Source: Planctomycetia bacterium
GTDB lineage: Bacteria > Planctomycetota > Planctomycetia > Pirellulales > UBA1268
NCBI GenBank assembly: GCA_026401035.1
Contig: JAPLNR010000062.1
Location: 62,001 to 126,000, forward strand
Direction of reading: 5' to 3'
Length of the DNA: 64,000 nt
Part shown: one piece after another, positions 34,773 to 44,482 of the stretch
Layout: each line of letters starts with the position of its first letter
Position numbering within the stretch: the first letter of the stretch is position 1
The notes under the pieces: model-generated
The model's database searches: none
Seen by the model: only the letters and a program-made list of their open reading frames with translations
What the model was told of the DNA's origin: nothing
Translations under genes and position numbers: made by a program

Positions 34773-36020
34773 CTAGAACCTGTCGCGGGCGACCATCGGG
34801 CGGTCGGCCCCGAGTTCACCGTCGAGTTCGTAGGGAAGCGAGCGGACGTAGTTCACGATGTGCCAGATGTCCTCGGGGGGAACGGTGCCCTTGGCCGCGG
34901 GCATCGGAGCCCCGTTGATGCCCGCGTGGATGCGATAGTAGAGGTCGAGTGGCCGCCGACCGCCGCGGTAAATGCCGTGGCGGAGGTTCCGCGGCGGGAT
35001 CGTTCGCGGCGCCAGTGCATCGCCGTCGAGCACTCCGTGAAACTTCTCGAGCCAGGCCAGCTGGGCGCGGTGCTCGGCGAGTTCGTCCGGGCTCATGCCG
35101 GCCGTGGAGGCTTCGCGGGCCTTGGCGGCGCCGCTCTTCACTTCCTTTTCCACTTCGACGATGGCCTTGTTCCAGTCGTCGTAGTCGTTGGCCTGACCGT
35201 CGCCGAGCCCCGTCACGCCATGGCATTTCACGCAGTTGGCCTTGTCGCCGTAGAAGAGTTCCTTGCCCTTGGCGATCGACGCGACGAGATCGATGTCGGA
35301 CGGCATCTCGGGAACCTGGATCTCGGCGTCCGCCGCGGCCCGCCATTTCTCGGCCGCCGGCGTCAGCGTTTCGTACACGAGAAACTCGCGGGTCTCCGGG
35401 AGTTTGCCGCCGGCGTCGTCGTCGAGCTCGAAAAAGGCCCGCATCAACGCAAGTTCCGTCTCGCCGCGAATGGTCAGATACTTGACGTATTCGGCGAGGG
35501 CGTCGACCTGGATCTCGGGAAGCAACGCGAAAGACGGCATCGAGGTGCCCGCAATCCCGTTGTGAAGAACGCGAACAAGGTCGGCGTGCGTCGGCTTATC
35601 GGCCCGTTCAGTGCTCTTGAATTTGAAGACACCTGGCCGGTAATCCCGCGGATAGGGATTGAGAAACGCGGCCGTGGGGCCAAGGGCGTCGCCCGTCACG
35701 CCATGGCAGTGGGCACAATGCTCACGGTAGAGGCCGTTCTTTCGGCCGACGATGTCGCTGCGGACAGGACCGGCCGCCAGCCGCAATTTCGACTCATCGA
35801 GGCCCGTTTCGGGCAGGGCGACCGGATCATCGGGCGTGCCAAACATCGCCAACAGCACGGTGGCCACCTGCCGCTCCTGATCCACGGTGAGCCGCTGCTT
35901 CGTGGCCTCCACCATGTTGGGGCGAAACGACGCAGAGGGAGTGGGACCACAGCCGACGGCGACCAGCAGCAGCCAGGCCGTCGCGGACAGCAGAACGATG
36001 TTGTGGCGAGCCTTGATCAT
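34773..36020 (-). CDS. Dihaem cytochrome c lipoprotein
   Basis: A 415-residue lipoprotein (lipobox VAVGC, Cys24) with two c-type haem motifs, CAHCH at 102-106 and CVKCH at 263-267, each with a downstream Met-containing loop (GTSMPSF and GAPMPAA). It lies between the cupredoxin-like genes and oxidase subunit II, so it most likely carries electrons from the bc complex to CuA at the membrane surface. The ATG at 36020 starts directly at the signal peptide; a longer frame upstream reads as shadow of the neighbouring gene. Confidence 0.9.
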   Translation of the reverse strand: MIKARHNIVLLSATAWLLLVAVGCGPTPSASFRPNMVEATKQRLTVDQERQVATVLLAMFGTPDDPVALPETGLDESKLRLAAGPVRSDIVGRKNGLYREHCAHCHGVTGDALGPTAAFLNPYPRDYRPGVFKFKSTERADKPTHADLVRVLHNGIAGTSMPSFALLPEIQVDALAEYVKYLTIRGETELALMRAFFELDDDAGGKLPETREFLVYETLTPAAEKWRAAADAEIQVPEMPSDIDLVASIAKGKELFYGDKANCVKCHGVTGLGDGQANDYDDWNKAIVEVEKEVKSGAAKAREASTAGMSPDELAEHRAQLAWLEKFHGVLDGDALAPRTIPPRNLRHGIYRGGRRPLDLYYRIHAGINGAPMPAAKGTVPPEDIWHIVNYVRSLPYELDGELGADRPMVARDRF

Positions 36021-36033
36021 GATGGTTGTTGGG

Positions 36034-36927
36034 TTAGGTGCCGATCGCCGATGCCGGAACCTCGAGCGTTCCGACGTCCTTGACTTCATCCGCCTCGATT
36101 TTGATTTGAAACCGCCCCTTGGGCGTCCATTTGAGCTCCGGCTTGTCGAGACCGAGCGCTCCGTTGGGCCCGGTGGCCCGCTCGTGCCAGACCTGCAGTT
36201 CAAGCGGCTCTCCCGCCGGCAGGTCGGGGATCGTGAACGATCCATCTGCCGCACTCACCGCCACGTAGCCGTCCTTGCGAAAGACCGCATATGCCTTCAT
36301 CCACGGATGGATGTTGCAGGTGACCATCGTCGGCATGCCCGTCTCACTCTCCGGCTTGTAGACCGTGCCCTGACCGGAGGGAATGAGCTGGTTGAAGGCC
36401 GTGCCGGCGATGTTCGTGTTGTGGCCGATCGGATCGCTGTTTTTGACGTCGACTGGCTGGCCCACACGGGCGGCAAGCACCGGGGAGAGAAACTCACACT
36501 GCTTTTGGTCGAAGACAACGGGCGTTTGCGGGGGAGTTGCCTCCTTCACGCGGCTGGTCTTCCGTGCAAAAACGACGACATTCGCGAGCCCCTTCGACGA
36601 CGGATCGACCAGGAGCGAGCGGTCGAGCAGTTTCATCCCGGCTTTCGAACAGACTTCCATGTCCTTGTCGGCATTGAGCGGCTTCGGTGCGCCGGGGTCT
36701 CCGGCGAACACGAACCGCCCCTTGAGTGTGCCCCATCCCGTGCCGGACGCAGCCGCTGCTGCCCCGCCACCGGCGGCGGTCGTGCTCGCAAGCACGACGC
36801 GAAGCTGCTTCGCGGCATCGACGTCGGCCGTCGGCGACTCGACCCTCTCCGACATGCAACCCGAGGTCAGCACGACAAAGGCCGCGAGCCACACGCACCG
36901 ACGACTATTTGTTGAACAGGCTTGCAT
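36034..36927 (-). CDS. Cupredoxin-like lipoprotein, paralogue 2
   Basis: A 297-residue lipoprotein (lipobox LTSGC, Cys24) with a carboxypeptidase-regulatory or plastocyanin-like beta fold. A possible type 1 copper site is visible: H169 (GHN), C204, H207 and M210 (in CNIHPWM), the usual His-Cys-His-Met order. It is a paralogue of the product of the preceding gene (WGT(L/I)KGRF, NADKDMEVC against KADKDVEVC, and CNIHPWMK). The start overlaps that gene by 23 bases. Likely a small electron carrier or copper protein serving the oxidase; the role is inferred. Confidence 0.75.
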   Translation of the reverse strand: MQACSTNSRRCVWLAAFVVLTSGCMSERVESPTADVDAAKQLRVVLASTTAAGGGAAAAASGTGWGTLKGRFVFAGDPGAPKPLNADKDMEVCSKAGMKLLDRSLLVDPSSKGLANVVVFARKTSRVKEATPPQTPVVFDQKQCEFLSPVLAARVGQPVDVKNSDPIGHNTNIAGTAFNQLIPSGQGTVYKPESETGMPTMVTCNIHPWMKAYAVFRKDGYVAVSAADGSFTIPDLPAGEPLELQVWHERATGPNGALGLDKPELKWTPKGRFQIKIEADEVKDVGTLEVPASAIGT

Positions 36928-37702
36928 CGAGCACCATCTCTCCCAAGTCATTGTCGCCGGCGGTGACCTTCACCTTCTTGCGTCCCTTGGCGATCTTCTC
37001 CGCCTTGCCACCGATGGTGACCTCGCCGACATAGCCGGCCTTTTCATGCCAGAGCTGGAGTTCCAGCTCCGCGCCGGCGGGAACGTTCTTGATCTCGAAC
37101 GTGCCATCGGCCTTGGACACGGCCGCATAGGGGTTAGGCCGCACGACCAGCCAGGACTTCATCCAGGGGTGGATATTGCACGTGATCTGGGCCGGGATCG
37201 CCTCGTCGCTGGACAAGGTCATCGTGGTCTCGCCGCCGGCGGGGATCAGGCTGTTGGACGGCGGATTCTTGATCGTTGCCACGTTGCTGTTGTGGCCGAC
37301 CGTATCGGAATTCTTGAGCACGAGCGTCTGTCCGGTCTGCACGAAGGCCACATGCGGCTCGAAGCGGCAATTCTTGTTGTCGAGCACGATCTTTTCGCTC
37401 TTGGTGGCTGCCAGATCGGGGTGAATCTTCACTCCCTTGTCGCGGACGAAGATGACGACGTTTGCCACACCCTTGTCGGCGGCGACGACCATCTCCTCAT
37501 TGAGCAGTTTGTGCTTGCCGCAAACTTCGACGTCCTTGTCGGCCTTGAGTTCGATCGGCGTGGGGACGGCGCCACCGAATGTGAACCGGCCCTTGATGGT
37601 GCCCCATTCATCGGCCGTGGCCACGAGCGGGAGGCACGCCAGGGTGACGGCGACGAGCGCCGAGCGGGTGGCGGCATGGAGTCGAAGCGGGCAGCAGGAC
37701 AT
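36905..37702 (-). CDS. Cupredoxin-like exported protein, paralogue 1
   Basis: A 265-residue exported protein (signal peptide about 1-29, cleavage near VATA). The potential copper ligands are H137 (GHN), C175, H178 and M181. Unlike its paralogue it has no lipobox, so it is probably soluble in the periplasm while the other is membrane-anchored. It sits between the octahaem cytochrome and the dihaem lipoprotein. ATG 37702 is chosen because an in-frame start 54 bases upstream adds only a basic, non-conserved stretch that overlaps the preceding gene's stop. Confidence 0.75.
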   Translation of the reverse strand: MSCCPLRLHAATRSALVAVTLACLPLVATADEWGTIKGRFTFGGAVPTPIELKADKDVEVCGKHKLLNEEMVVAADKGVANVVIFVRDKGVKIHPDLAATKSEKIVLDNKNCRFEPHVAFVQTGQTLVLKNSDTVGHNSNVATIKNPPSNSLIPAGGETTMTLSSDEAIPAQITCNIHPWMKSWLVVRPNPYAAVSKADGTFEIKNVPAGAELELQLWHEKAGYVGEVTIGGKAEKIAKGRKKVKVTAGDNDLGEMVLDASLFNK

Positions 37703-37755
37703 GGGATGTCTCCGGGGGCGAGAGAACGGGGTCGACGGGGAACGGGATCGCACCA

Positions 37756-40700
37756 CTAGTTTAGCGCAACTCCGGGGCTACGGGAGGGATCGGGCCGCGG
37801 AATGGCCGGATTTTGTGCCGTTGGCACCGGTGCCGGATCGGCTGCCGACGGGGCTGGATTCCGGGCCTGCGGCTGGGGAGCCGGCTGGGAAGGTCGTGGT
37901 GGCTCCGCCGGTTGCTGCCGCAGGTAGGCTTCGAGGGACAGGTTCTTCTTGGCGAACAGGTCGAAGTGCATGAGCAGATCGGTCAACGCGTCGAGCTGCT
38001 GCTCGCTCGTGCCCTTGTAGAGATCCTGGCTCACGGGCTTGTCGAACGGGATGTTTACCGGCATGCCCGTGTACGGCAGGAACCGCTTCGGATTGGCGAT
38101 CCAGTCATGCACGTAGTCCGGCCGCAGTCGCTCGTGCACCCGCTCGAGTTGCGGCGCGAGTGCCTTCAGGTTACCCGGCGGGGCATAGCTGCCCACGAGA
38201 TGGCACTTCACACAGTAGTTGTTGTTGGTGACGATCTTGAGCGCGCCCTCCAAGTGGCCCGGATAGGCCTGCTCCTTCACGGCCACCGAACTCTCGTCGA
38301 GCCGCGGGTCATAGACGTAGGGGTATTCCGTGCCGGCCACAGCCGCGAAGTAATTGACGAGCGCCGCAGCCTCCGACGACTGGAAGTTGAACTTCGGCAT
38401 CCGCATCACGACCGGCGGCCGGATCGGATGCGGATTGAGAAGGAACTTGTGGAGCCAGCCCGACTGGACCTTCTTTCCCTCGCCCGCCAGCGGCGGCGGG
38501 AGCCAGCCCCAGGCGTCGTCGGGTTTGACGTTGGGATTCACCTGCTTCTCGTCGGCGATCACCACCGGGAAGAGCAGTCGCGCAAGTTCGCCACCTTTGG
38601 AGGGATAGTGGCGACCGGCCTGAATCGCATCTTCGGGAACCAGCACGTTTTGACTGCCCACCTGCCGTGGCTCACCGTCGACGAGCGCGTCTTGCCAGAG
38701 CATGACCTGCCGATGCGGAACCACCTCGGTATCCCCCTCCTCGACCGGCACACCATCCTCGTCGACGAGTTGCGGCTTGCCAGTGACCGGGTCGAGCACG
38801 GGCATGCCGATGAGCGACGTATGCCGGCGACCCTGCCGGTCGGTGACGAGAGACTTGTCGACCTGCTGCGGCGTGAAGTGCGGCGATAGGAAGGGATAAT
38901 CAGCGGCGGCCTGGGCGGTGCCGAGCGATTCCGGCTTGTAGCGGAGATCCCAGCGGTCCATCTGCAGCGTGTGGCACCCGCCGCAGTTGTACTGCTCGGC
39001 CACGACGAGCCCCTTGAGCCGGGCCTCTTCGCGAGGCGAGGGGTTGTAGACGAACTGCGGGGCGGGTGGCTCGGCCACGAGCCCCAGCACGAAGGTCATC
39101 ACCGCCTCACGCTGTTCGGCACTGAACGGGAACTGCGGCATGCGGTACCGCTCGTTGTAGCTCTTGTTTTCCGCCTTCTTGTAATCGTAGCTCCGCGGCT
39201 GTCGCAGCTTCTGCCAGAGGAAGCCTTCGCGCTCGTGGGCGAGGAGTTTCTCGAGGAAGAACCCGGTGTCGGGATCGACCGATTCGGGCGTCACGTGGCC
39301 CGCGACAGCCGACGCATAGGCGAGATCCGGAGCCAGGGGTTCATCGGCTGGAGCCTTCCCGGCAGCGTCGGCCATGGTCTTCTCAGCGGCCGCTGTCTCG
39401 CCGGTGGTGGCACCGTGGTGCGCGTCAGGGCCGTGATGGCCTCCGCCATGGCCATGCTCGAGTTGATGCATCACGAAGTGCGCGACCTGCTCGAAGGCGA
39501 TCTTCGAGGATTCCTTACGGCCCCAGTCAGCCAACGCGGCACCGGCGGCCTTGCCGTCTTCAAAACCGGGGATGTCGTGGCAGGAATAGCAGGCAAGCTT
39601 GGCGATCGTCTTCTTGCCGATGTACTTGAGCAGCACGGCATCCCGCTGCGGGCCGTTCATGCCGAGCAGCATCCGCTCGTCGCCCAGGATGTTCGCCTGA
39701 TCAGCGCTGAGGCCGTTCTTGAGCACGTCCGCGGCCTTGGCTGCCGTGAACCGATCCTTGAGGTACATCATCGCGAGTTCATCGGTCGCCTGCCGCTCGT
39801 CGGCGGTGAGCGAGCCCGCGGCCGGAATGTCGCTCGGCTTCCAGTTCTCGGTCGAGCCCATCAGGTAGGCGGTCGCATCGGCGGCCGGGTCACTCACCTT
39901 GCCGTCGGCGAGCGTGACCGGCTCGAGCAGCACGTTGGGCATGATCGTCTTGGGATGGTAACGGGCTGGCTCGCGAAGCCAGCTGTAGAGCCAGGCCGGC
40001 CCATTGGGATGGGATGCGGTCTTCGCGCCGACCCGCGAGAGATTCGGACCGTGGTTGCTCGTCGCCTCGGGGAAGTCGGCATGCTGGTGGCAGGCCAGAC
40101 AGCCGCGCACCTGAAACACCTTCTTACCGCGTTCAATGTCGGGCGCGGCCGTGATGCCGTCATACTGCTTCACGTAGTCGAAGGGGGCGCTGGCCGCGAG
40201 CATGTAGTTGACCATCGAGCGAATCTCGATCGGCTCATACCGCTTCGATTCCTCGAGCCCCTTGCCCTCGAGGTGCTCCCACAGGCCGAAGAACCGCGGC
40301 ATCTTCGTCGAGGGGCGGAAGTCCTGCGGATTGCGGAGCCATGAATAGAGCCAGTCGAAGCCGACCTTGCTCGCCACGTGCCGCAGGGACGGGCCCACCT
40401 TGGGGAATCCGCCCGGCGTTTCCGGCTCCTTGAGCAGCGACGACAATTCGTGCGACCGCCTCGAGAGCTTGGCATCGGCTCCGGCGGCTGCATCGCGTTC
40501 GATCGCATCCCGCAGCCGCTCACGCGATTGCGCGCCGTCGGGGCTCGAGCGGACATCCTCCACCCATCGTGCGACGGTGCCGCCCAATGCGGTCAAGCCA
40601 GGGTCGGTGGCGAGCGACTCCGCCACTTCGTGATAGTTCGGCGCCAGCCGCATGTCGGGACCGATCCGCTTTTCGGGACCCGACCAGCCGTTGATCTCGT

Positions 40701-42324
40701 GGCAGCCGTAGCAGCCGTACTGACGAATCAGGTGATAGCCCTCGACCAGTTTCGGGGCCGGAGGCTCGGGAAACCGCTCGCTGGGCTCGAGATCGACGAC
40801 CTGATGATGGCACTTCAGGCAGTTCGATTCCTCGAACCGCTCCGGCAGCATCGGATAGATCCAGTGGTGGTTGTTGAACCAGCCGTATTCGTCATGCCAT
40901 TCATGGGCCTGCTTCGGCGTATTGGGCGTGTGCGAAGACCACTTGAAACTCGTGGCACTCCCCTGCCCCTGATGGCAGACCGTGCACCCGAAGGTCTGCA
41001 TCGGGTGCGGACTCGTCGAGCCCACGAAGAGATCCAGGCGGGGATGCGACGAATAGGGCTGCGGCACGCCACGCTGCACGACGAGATCGAGCGGCTTGCC
41101 CCAAACCGGAGTCTCGAGCAGCGACGTCATGGCCACCTTGCGGGCGAGCGTCTTGCCCCCGTCGATGTCGACGATCACGTCGCCGGGCATGAGTCCGGCT
41201 GCCGCCGCCGGGCTTTCAGGGAGCACGACGCTGACCGTCGGATCGTCCTGCCGAAAGAGGCCGCGTGGAGCGAGATGCAATCCGTAGGCAGTCTCGAGCC
41301 GGGCGTTGGCATCGCCCTCGCCCTGGGGAGCCGCCATCGGCGTCGGCAGCGAGAGCGTGATCGACTGGGTTTCGCGATAGGCGGGTTCCCCGGGGGCACC
41401 CGGCAGCGATTTGTCCATTCCCTTGTGGCACGTCGTGCAGCGGTCGAACCGGGCGACGTCGCGGAAATTATTGTTGAGCGTCAGCTGCGGCAGCCAGATC
41501 TGATCGACCCGCAGCGGACCATTGAACGCGTCGAGCACCGGAAGTTCGAGAACCGTCTTGCCGACGTTGGGCGCGCGATCCTTGAGCGTCTTGGAGAGCT
41601 GCAGCAACTTCTGCCGATGGTCGGCGAGCGCCTTCGCGGCGGAGTCTTCATTGGCCGTGAGCTGCCGCAGGATCGCCTCCAGCGCCTTGCGGTGCGTGTT
41701 GGCGGCCTGATTTTCCAGGGTCGCCGTGGCAACCTGGGCCCGCTTGGCGTCGGCAATCGCGAGGAACGCGTCGAGCTTTTCCTGAGCGTCGCCCGCAGCC
41801 ACGGCCAACTCGTAGTCGGCACGGCCCTTGTCGAGTTCGGCCTTGCGGAGCTTCAGTTCGCCGGCCCGCAGATCCTCGCGAAACTTTGCCCGCTTGGCGA
41901 TGTCGCGAAACCGCTCGAGCAGGTCGCCCCGCAGCGTCAGCCGTTCCGCCGGATCGGACTGGTTTCGCAGCATGTCGATGTCGAGCTGGGCAAAATCGGC
42001 CGCCTCCGCGTCGGCGGGAACGGTGCGGGCCTGCTGCAGAAAAGCCTCGGCGAGCGTCGGATCGAGATCGGCCCTGCGGGCAGCAGCGAGAGTGTCTTCA
42101 AGCTGCTTCGACTTCTCGCCGTAACCGCCGGAATCCTGCTCGTCGACCCGCGCTGCGGCCGACCATGTCTCGAGGGCGCGAAACTCGCGCTGGTATTTCT
42201 TCCACGGCCGGTTGTGGTCGACCGCCAGCATCACGACGGTCGCCAGCAGAAGCAGGATCGCCGACACGCCGAAAACGACGTGCAGGGCTTTGAGATTCCG
42301 CCAGGTTTGTTCTGTAGCAGGCAT
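37756..42324 (-). CDS. Giant octahaem cytochrome c with coiled coil and PDZ domain
   Basis: A 1522-residue protein. One N-terminal membrane helix (about 15-35) is followed by a long charged helical region (about 40-255, probable coiled coil) and eight CxxCH motifs at about 296, 447, 502, 538, 742, 912, 1114 and 1371. A PDZ-like domain (about 345-420, with SPAAAAGLMPGD) is inserted between haems 1 and 2. Several Met-containing KMPRF/MPxF loops give likely sixth ligands. The C-terminus is Pro/Ala-rich. It follows the cytochrome b genes directly, so it probably replaces cytochrome c1/f as the electron acceptor of the complex. Confidence 0.9.
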   Translation of the reverse strand: MPATEQTWRNLKALHVVFGVSAILLLLATVVMLAVDHNRPWKKYQREFRALETWSAAARVDEQDSGGYGEKSKQLEDTLAAARRADLDPTLAEAFLQQARTVPADAEAADFAQLDIDMLRNQSDPAERLTLRGDLLERFRDIAKRAKFREDLRAGELKLRKAELDKGRADYELAVAAGDAQEKLDAFLAIADAKRAQVATATLENQAANTHRKALEAILRQLTANEDSAAKALADHRQKLLQLSKTLKDRAPNVGKTVLELPVLDAFNGPLRVDQIWLPQLTLNNNFRDVARFDRCTTCHKGMDKSLPGAPGEPAYRETQSITLSLPTPMAAPQGEGDANARLETAYGLHLAPRGLFRQDDPTVSVVLPESPAAAAGLMPGDVIVDIDGGKTLARKVAMTSLLETPVWGKPLDLVVQRGVPQPYSSHPRLDLFVGSTSPHPMQTFGCTVCHQGQGSATSFKWSSHTPNTPKQAHEWHDEYGWFNNHHWIYPMLPERFEESNCLKCHHQVVDLEPSERFPEPPAPKLVEGYHLIRQYGCYGCHEINGWSGPEKRIGPDMRLAPNYHEVAESLATDPGLTALGGTVARWVEDVRSSPDGAQSRERLRDAIERDAAAGADAKLSRRSHELSSLLKEPETPGGFPKVGPSLRHVASKVGFDWLYSWLRNPQDFRPSTKMPRFFGLWEHLEGKGLEESKRYEPIEIRSMVNYMLAASAPFDYVKQYDGITAAPDIERGKKVFQVRGCLACHQHADFPEATSNHGPNLSRVGAKTASHPNGPAWLYSWLREPARYHPKTIMPNVLLEPVTLADGKVSDPAADATAYLMGSTENWKPSDIPAAGSLTADERQATDELAMMYLKDRFTAAKAADVLKNGLSADQANILGDERMLLGMNGPQRDAVLLKYIGKKTIAKLACYSCHDIPGFEDGKAAGAALADWGRKESSKIAFEQVAHFVMHQLEHGHGGGHHGPDAHHGATTGETAAAEKTMADAAGKAPADEPLAPDLAYASAVAGHVTPESVDPDTGFFLEKLLAHEREGFLWQKLRQPRSYDYKKAENKSYNERYRMPQFPFSAEQREAVMTFVLGLVAEPPAPQFVYNPSPREEARLKGLVVAEQYNCGGCHTLQMDRWDLRYKPESLGTAQAAADYPFLSPHFTPQQVDKSLVTDRQGRRHTSLIGMPVLDPVTGKPQLVDEDGVPVEEGDTEVVPHRQVMLWQDALVDGEPRQVGSQNVLVPEDAIQAGRHYPSKGGELARLLFPVVIADEKQVNPNVKPDDAWGWLPPPLAGEGKKVQSGWLHKFLLNPHPIRPPVVMRMPKFNFQSSEAAALVNYFAAVAGTEYPYVYDPRLDESSVAVKEQAYPGHLEGALKIVTNNNYCVKCHLVGSYAPPGNLKALAPQLERVHERLRPDYVHDWIANPKRFLPYTGMPVNIPFDKPVSQDLYKGTSEQQLDALTDLLMHFDLFAKKNLSLEAYLRQQPAEPPRPSQPAPQPQARNPAPSAADPAPVPTAQNPAIPRPDPSRSPGVALN

Positions 42325-42359
42325 GGTTGTTTTGACGGGCGTGAAGGACAGGCCCGGCG

Positions 42360-43685
42360 CTAGAAATTGAGCGAGAATTCCGGAATGCTCACGAGATACT
42401 TCAAGTTCAGCGTCCAGCGCAGGATCATTTTCAAGGGCAACGACAGCATCAGCAGCATGAGATTGGCCATGATCATGTAGCGGATGAAACCCATCTTGGC
42501 GAAAAACCCGCGAAAGAAGGTGACCGCCAGCAGCGGCGGCAGCAGCAACAGATAGGCACCCACCAGGGCGATCCCGGGCGCCTCACGCAGCAGGATGTAG
42601 CCGATCTGCGCCAGCGTGCCGGCCCCCTGGGGCGCTCGCGGCAGCGGCCTGTCCAGCAGGTTCACCCAGAACATCTGCGGCAGGTCGACGTTGTTGAGGA
42701 CTTCGACCTTGTAGGGGGTCCAATACTCGAACGGTCCGTAGAAATTCCAGTTTGGTCCGCGGAGAAACGTGCCGAGGATGATCAGCGTGATCCAGAGTTC
42801 GAAGAACCCGAACTGGTAAACGAGGTAGCTGAATTTCCGCTCCTCGATCGAGTAGTAGCCGTTGCCCTTCTTGTTGAAGTCGAGGTATGGCATGGCCATC
42901 AGGCCAAAGACAACGAGGCTCGGCAGCACCACGCCGGCGTACCACGGATCGAAGTACACCAGCATTTCCTGCAGTCCCAGGAAGTACCACGGGGCCTTCG
43001 AGGGATTCGGCGTCTTGACGCTCGAGGCCGGCTCCTCCAGCGGCGCTGGCAGGAAGATCGCCCAGACGAGCAGGAAGGCCGAGACGGCCACCATGCAGAT
43101 CAGTTCGGTGTAGACGAGATCGGGCCAGACGAGCACCTTTTCGTCGTCGAGCTTCTCCATCGGAGGCAGGCCCCGGGCGATCCGCTCGTCGTTCACGACC
43201 GCCTGTTTCGTGGCCACCCAGGTGAAGAACGCCAGCAGGAAGACAAGCCCGACGATCGGCACGTTGTCGGGCTTCATCACGATCGCCGCGAAATTCTCGT
43301 CGGCCATCGACAGGCCCATGAGGACCAGCGCGGCGTTGAACACCGTCCAGGCCACCATTGGCTGGACGAAGAACTTGCGAAACACGAACAGGATCGTGAA
43401 CAACGCGGTCGTGCCGAGCGTGTACAGCATGGGGCCGGAAAGCGTGTTGACCAGGCTTCGGGCTGCCAGCGGCAGAGAGGGCACGAGGCTTTTCGAGCCC
43501 GACAGCGCGAGACCCGCAAGCACCATCATGACCGACGCGAATACCGACCAAGCGATCGCCCAGCCCGTCTGCTTTTTCTTCTGCCAGAGAATCAGCGCGG
43601 CCACGGCGTTCATGAGCGCCAAGGCCGTGTAGTAGAACCCGAGAAATCCGGCGACGTCTTTGAGAAACAGTCCGTTGGAGTGCAT
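42360..43685 (-). CDS. Long cytochrome b C-terminal subunit (subunit IV-like)
   Basis: A 441-residue polytopic protein, far longer than subunit IV of b6f complexes (about 160). The diagnostic part is PNPSKAPWYFLGLQEML near residue 225-245, the Qo-site region where canonical PEWY appears as APWY, as in several Firmicutes-type complexes. Before and after it are extra membrane helices, about ten in total. It lies 9 bases from the cytochrome b gene and directly before the octahaem cytochrome gene, so the three form one complex. Confidence 0.85.
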   Translation of the reverse strand: MHSNGLFLKDVAGFLGFYYTALALMNAVAALILWQKKKQTGWAIAWSVFASVMMVLAGLALSGSKSLVPSLPLAARSLVNTLSGPMLYTLGTTALFTILFVFRKFFVQPMVAWTVFNAALVLMGLSMADENFAAIVMKPDNVPIVGLVFLLAFFTWVATKQAVVNDERIARGLPPMEKLDDEKVLVWPDLVYTELICMVAVSAFLLVWAIFLPAPLEEPASSVKTPNPSKAPWYFLGLQEMLVYFDPWYAGVVLPSLVVFGLMAMPYLDFNKKGNGYYSIEERKFSYLVYQFGFFELWITLIILGTFLRGPNWNFYGPFEYWTPYKVEVLNNVDLPQMFWVNLLDRPLPRAPQGAGTLAQIGYILLREAPGIALVGAYLLLLPPLLAVTFFRGFFAKMGFIRYMIMANLMLLMLSLPLKMILRWTLNLKYLVSIPEFSLNF

Positions 43686-43694
43686 GGGTTTGGG

Positions 43695-44468
43695 TTACAG
43701 CGGCCCGCTGATGCCGCCGTCCTTTCGCACGCGCCAGAAATGAATCGCCAGCAGGAGCGCGACGGCCAGCGGAATCGCGATGCAGTGGAGCACGTAGAAG
43801 CGGTTCAGCGTCTCTTCACCGACGAACCGGGCTCCGAGCAGTCCGAAGCGGGCGTCGGACGCGTCGGTGATCATGTCGATGCCGCCGATCGTGAGCAGCT
43901 GCTGGCCCGGCCCCTCGTATCCGAGAATCGGGGTCGCACGGGCCATGTTGGAGCCCACCGTGATGGCCCAGATCGCGAGCTGATCCCAGGGGAGCAGGTA
44001 GCCCGTGAACGAGAGGAGCAGCGTCAGCAGGAGCAGGATCACGCCGATCACCCAGTTGAATTCCCGCGGCGGCTTGTAACTGCCCGTCAGAAAGACGCGA
44101 TACATGTGGAGCCACGTCGTGATCACCATCGCATGCGCGCCCCAGCGGTGCAATTCGCGGAGGATGCCCAGGCTCGTAACGTCGCGGAGGGCGAGAATGT
44201 CGTTGTAGGCCCATTCGAGCGTGGGGCGGTAGTAAAACATCAGCAGCACGCCCGTGACCGTCTCGACCAGAAACAGGAAGAAGGTCACGCCTCCCATGCA
44301 CCACGTGAACGAGAGAGCGATCCCCTGCTTCTTGATCGAGACCGGATGCAGATGCAGGAAGAAGTTCGTGAGCATCACCACGATCCGATTCCGCCGGTCG
44401 AGCGGCATCGGATGGCGGAAGATGCTCTTCCAGATCTGGGAGTTGCGGATGGTTTCGCCGATGGCCAT
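43695..44468 (-). CDS. b6-type cytochrome b (N-terminal half)
   Basis: A 257-residue, four-helix cytochrome b. Haem ligands are H107 and H121 (14 apart) and H228 and H243 (15 apart); the 15-residue spacing in the fourth helix is b6-like. C57, in [14 protein letters not shown], aligns with the cysteine that binds the extra haem ci in b6f and Bacillus/heliobacterial complexes. [13 protein letters not shown] is the conserved Qo-site stretch. ATG 44468 leaves 14 bases after the Rieske gene and avoids a 48-base upstream extension. Confidence 0.92.
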   Translation of the reverse strand: MAIGETIRNSQIWKSIFRHPMPLDRRNRIVVMLTNFFLHLHPVSIKKQGIALSFTWCMGGVTFFLFLVETVTGVLLMFYYRPTLEWAYNDILALRDVTSLGILRELHRWGAHAMVITTWLHMYRVFLTGSYKPPREFNWVIGVILLLLTLLLSFTGYLLPWDQLAIWAITVGSNMARATPILGYEGPGQQLLTIGGIDMITDASDARFGLLGARFVGEETLNRFYVLHCIAIPLAVALLLAIHFWRVRKDGGISGPL

Positions 44469-44482
44469 GGAGCAGGTGATTC

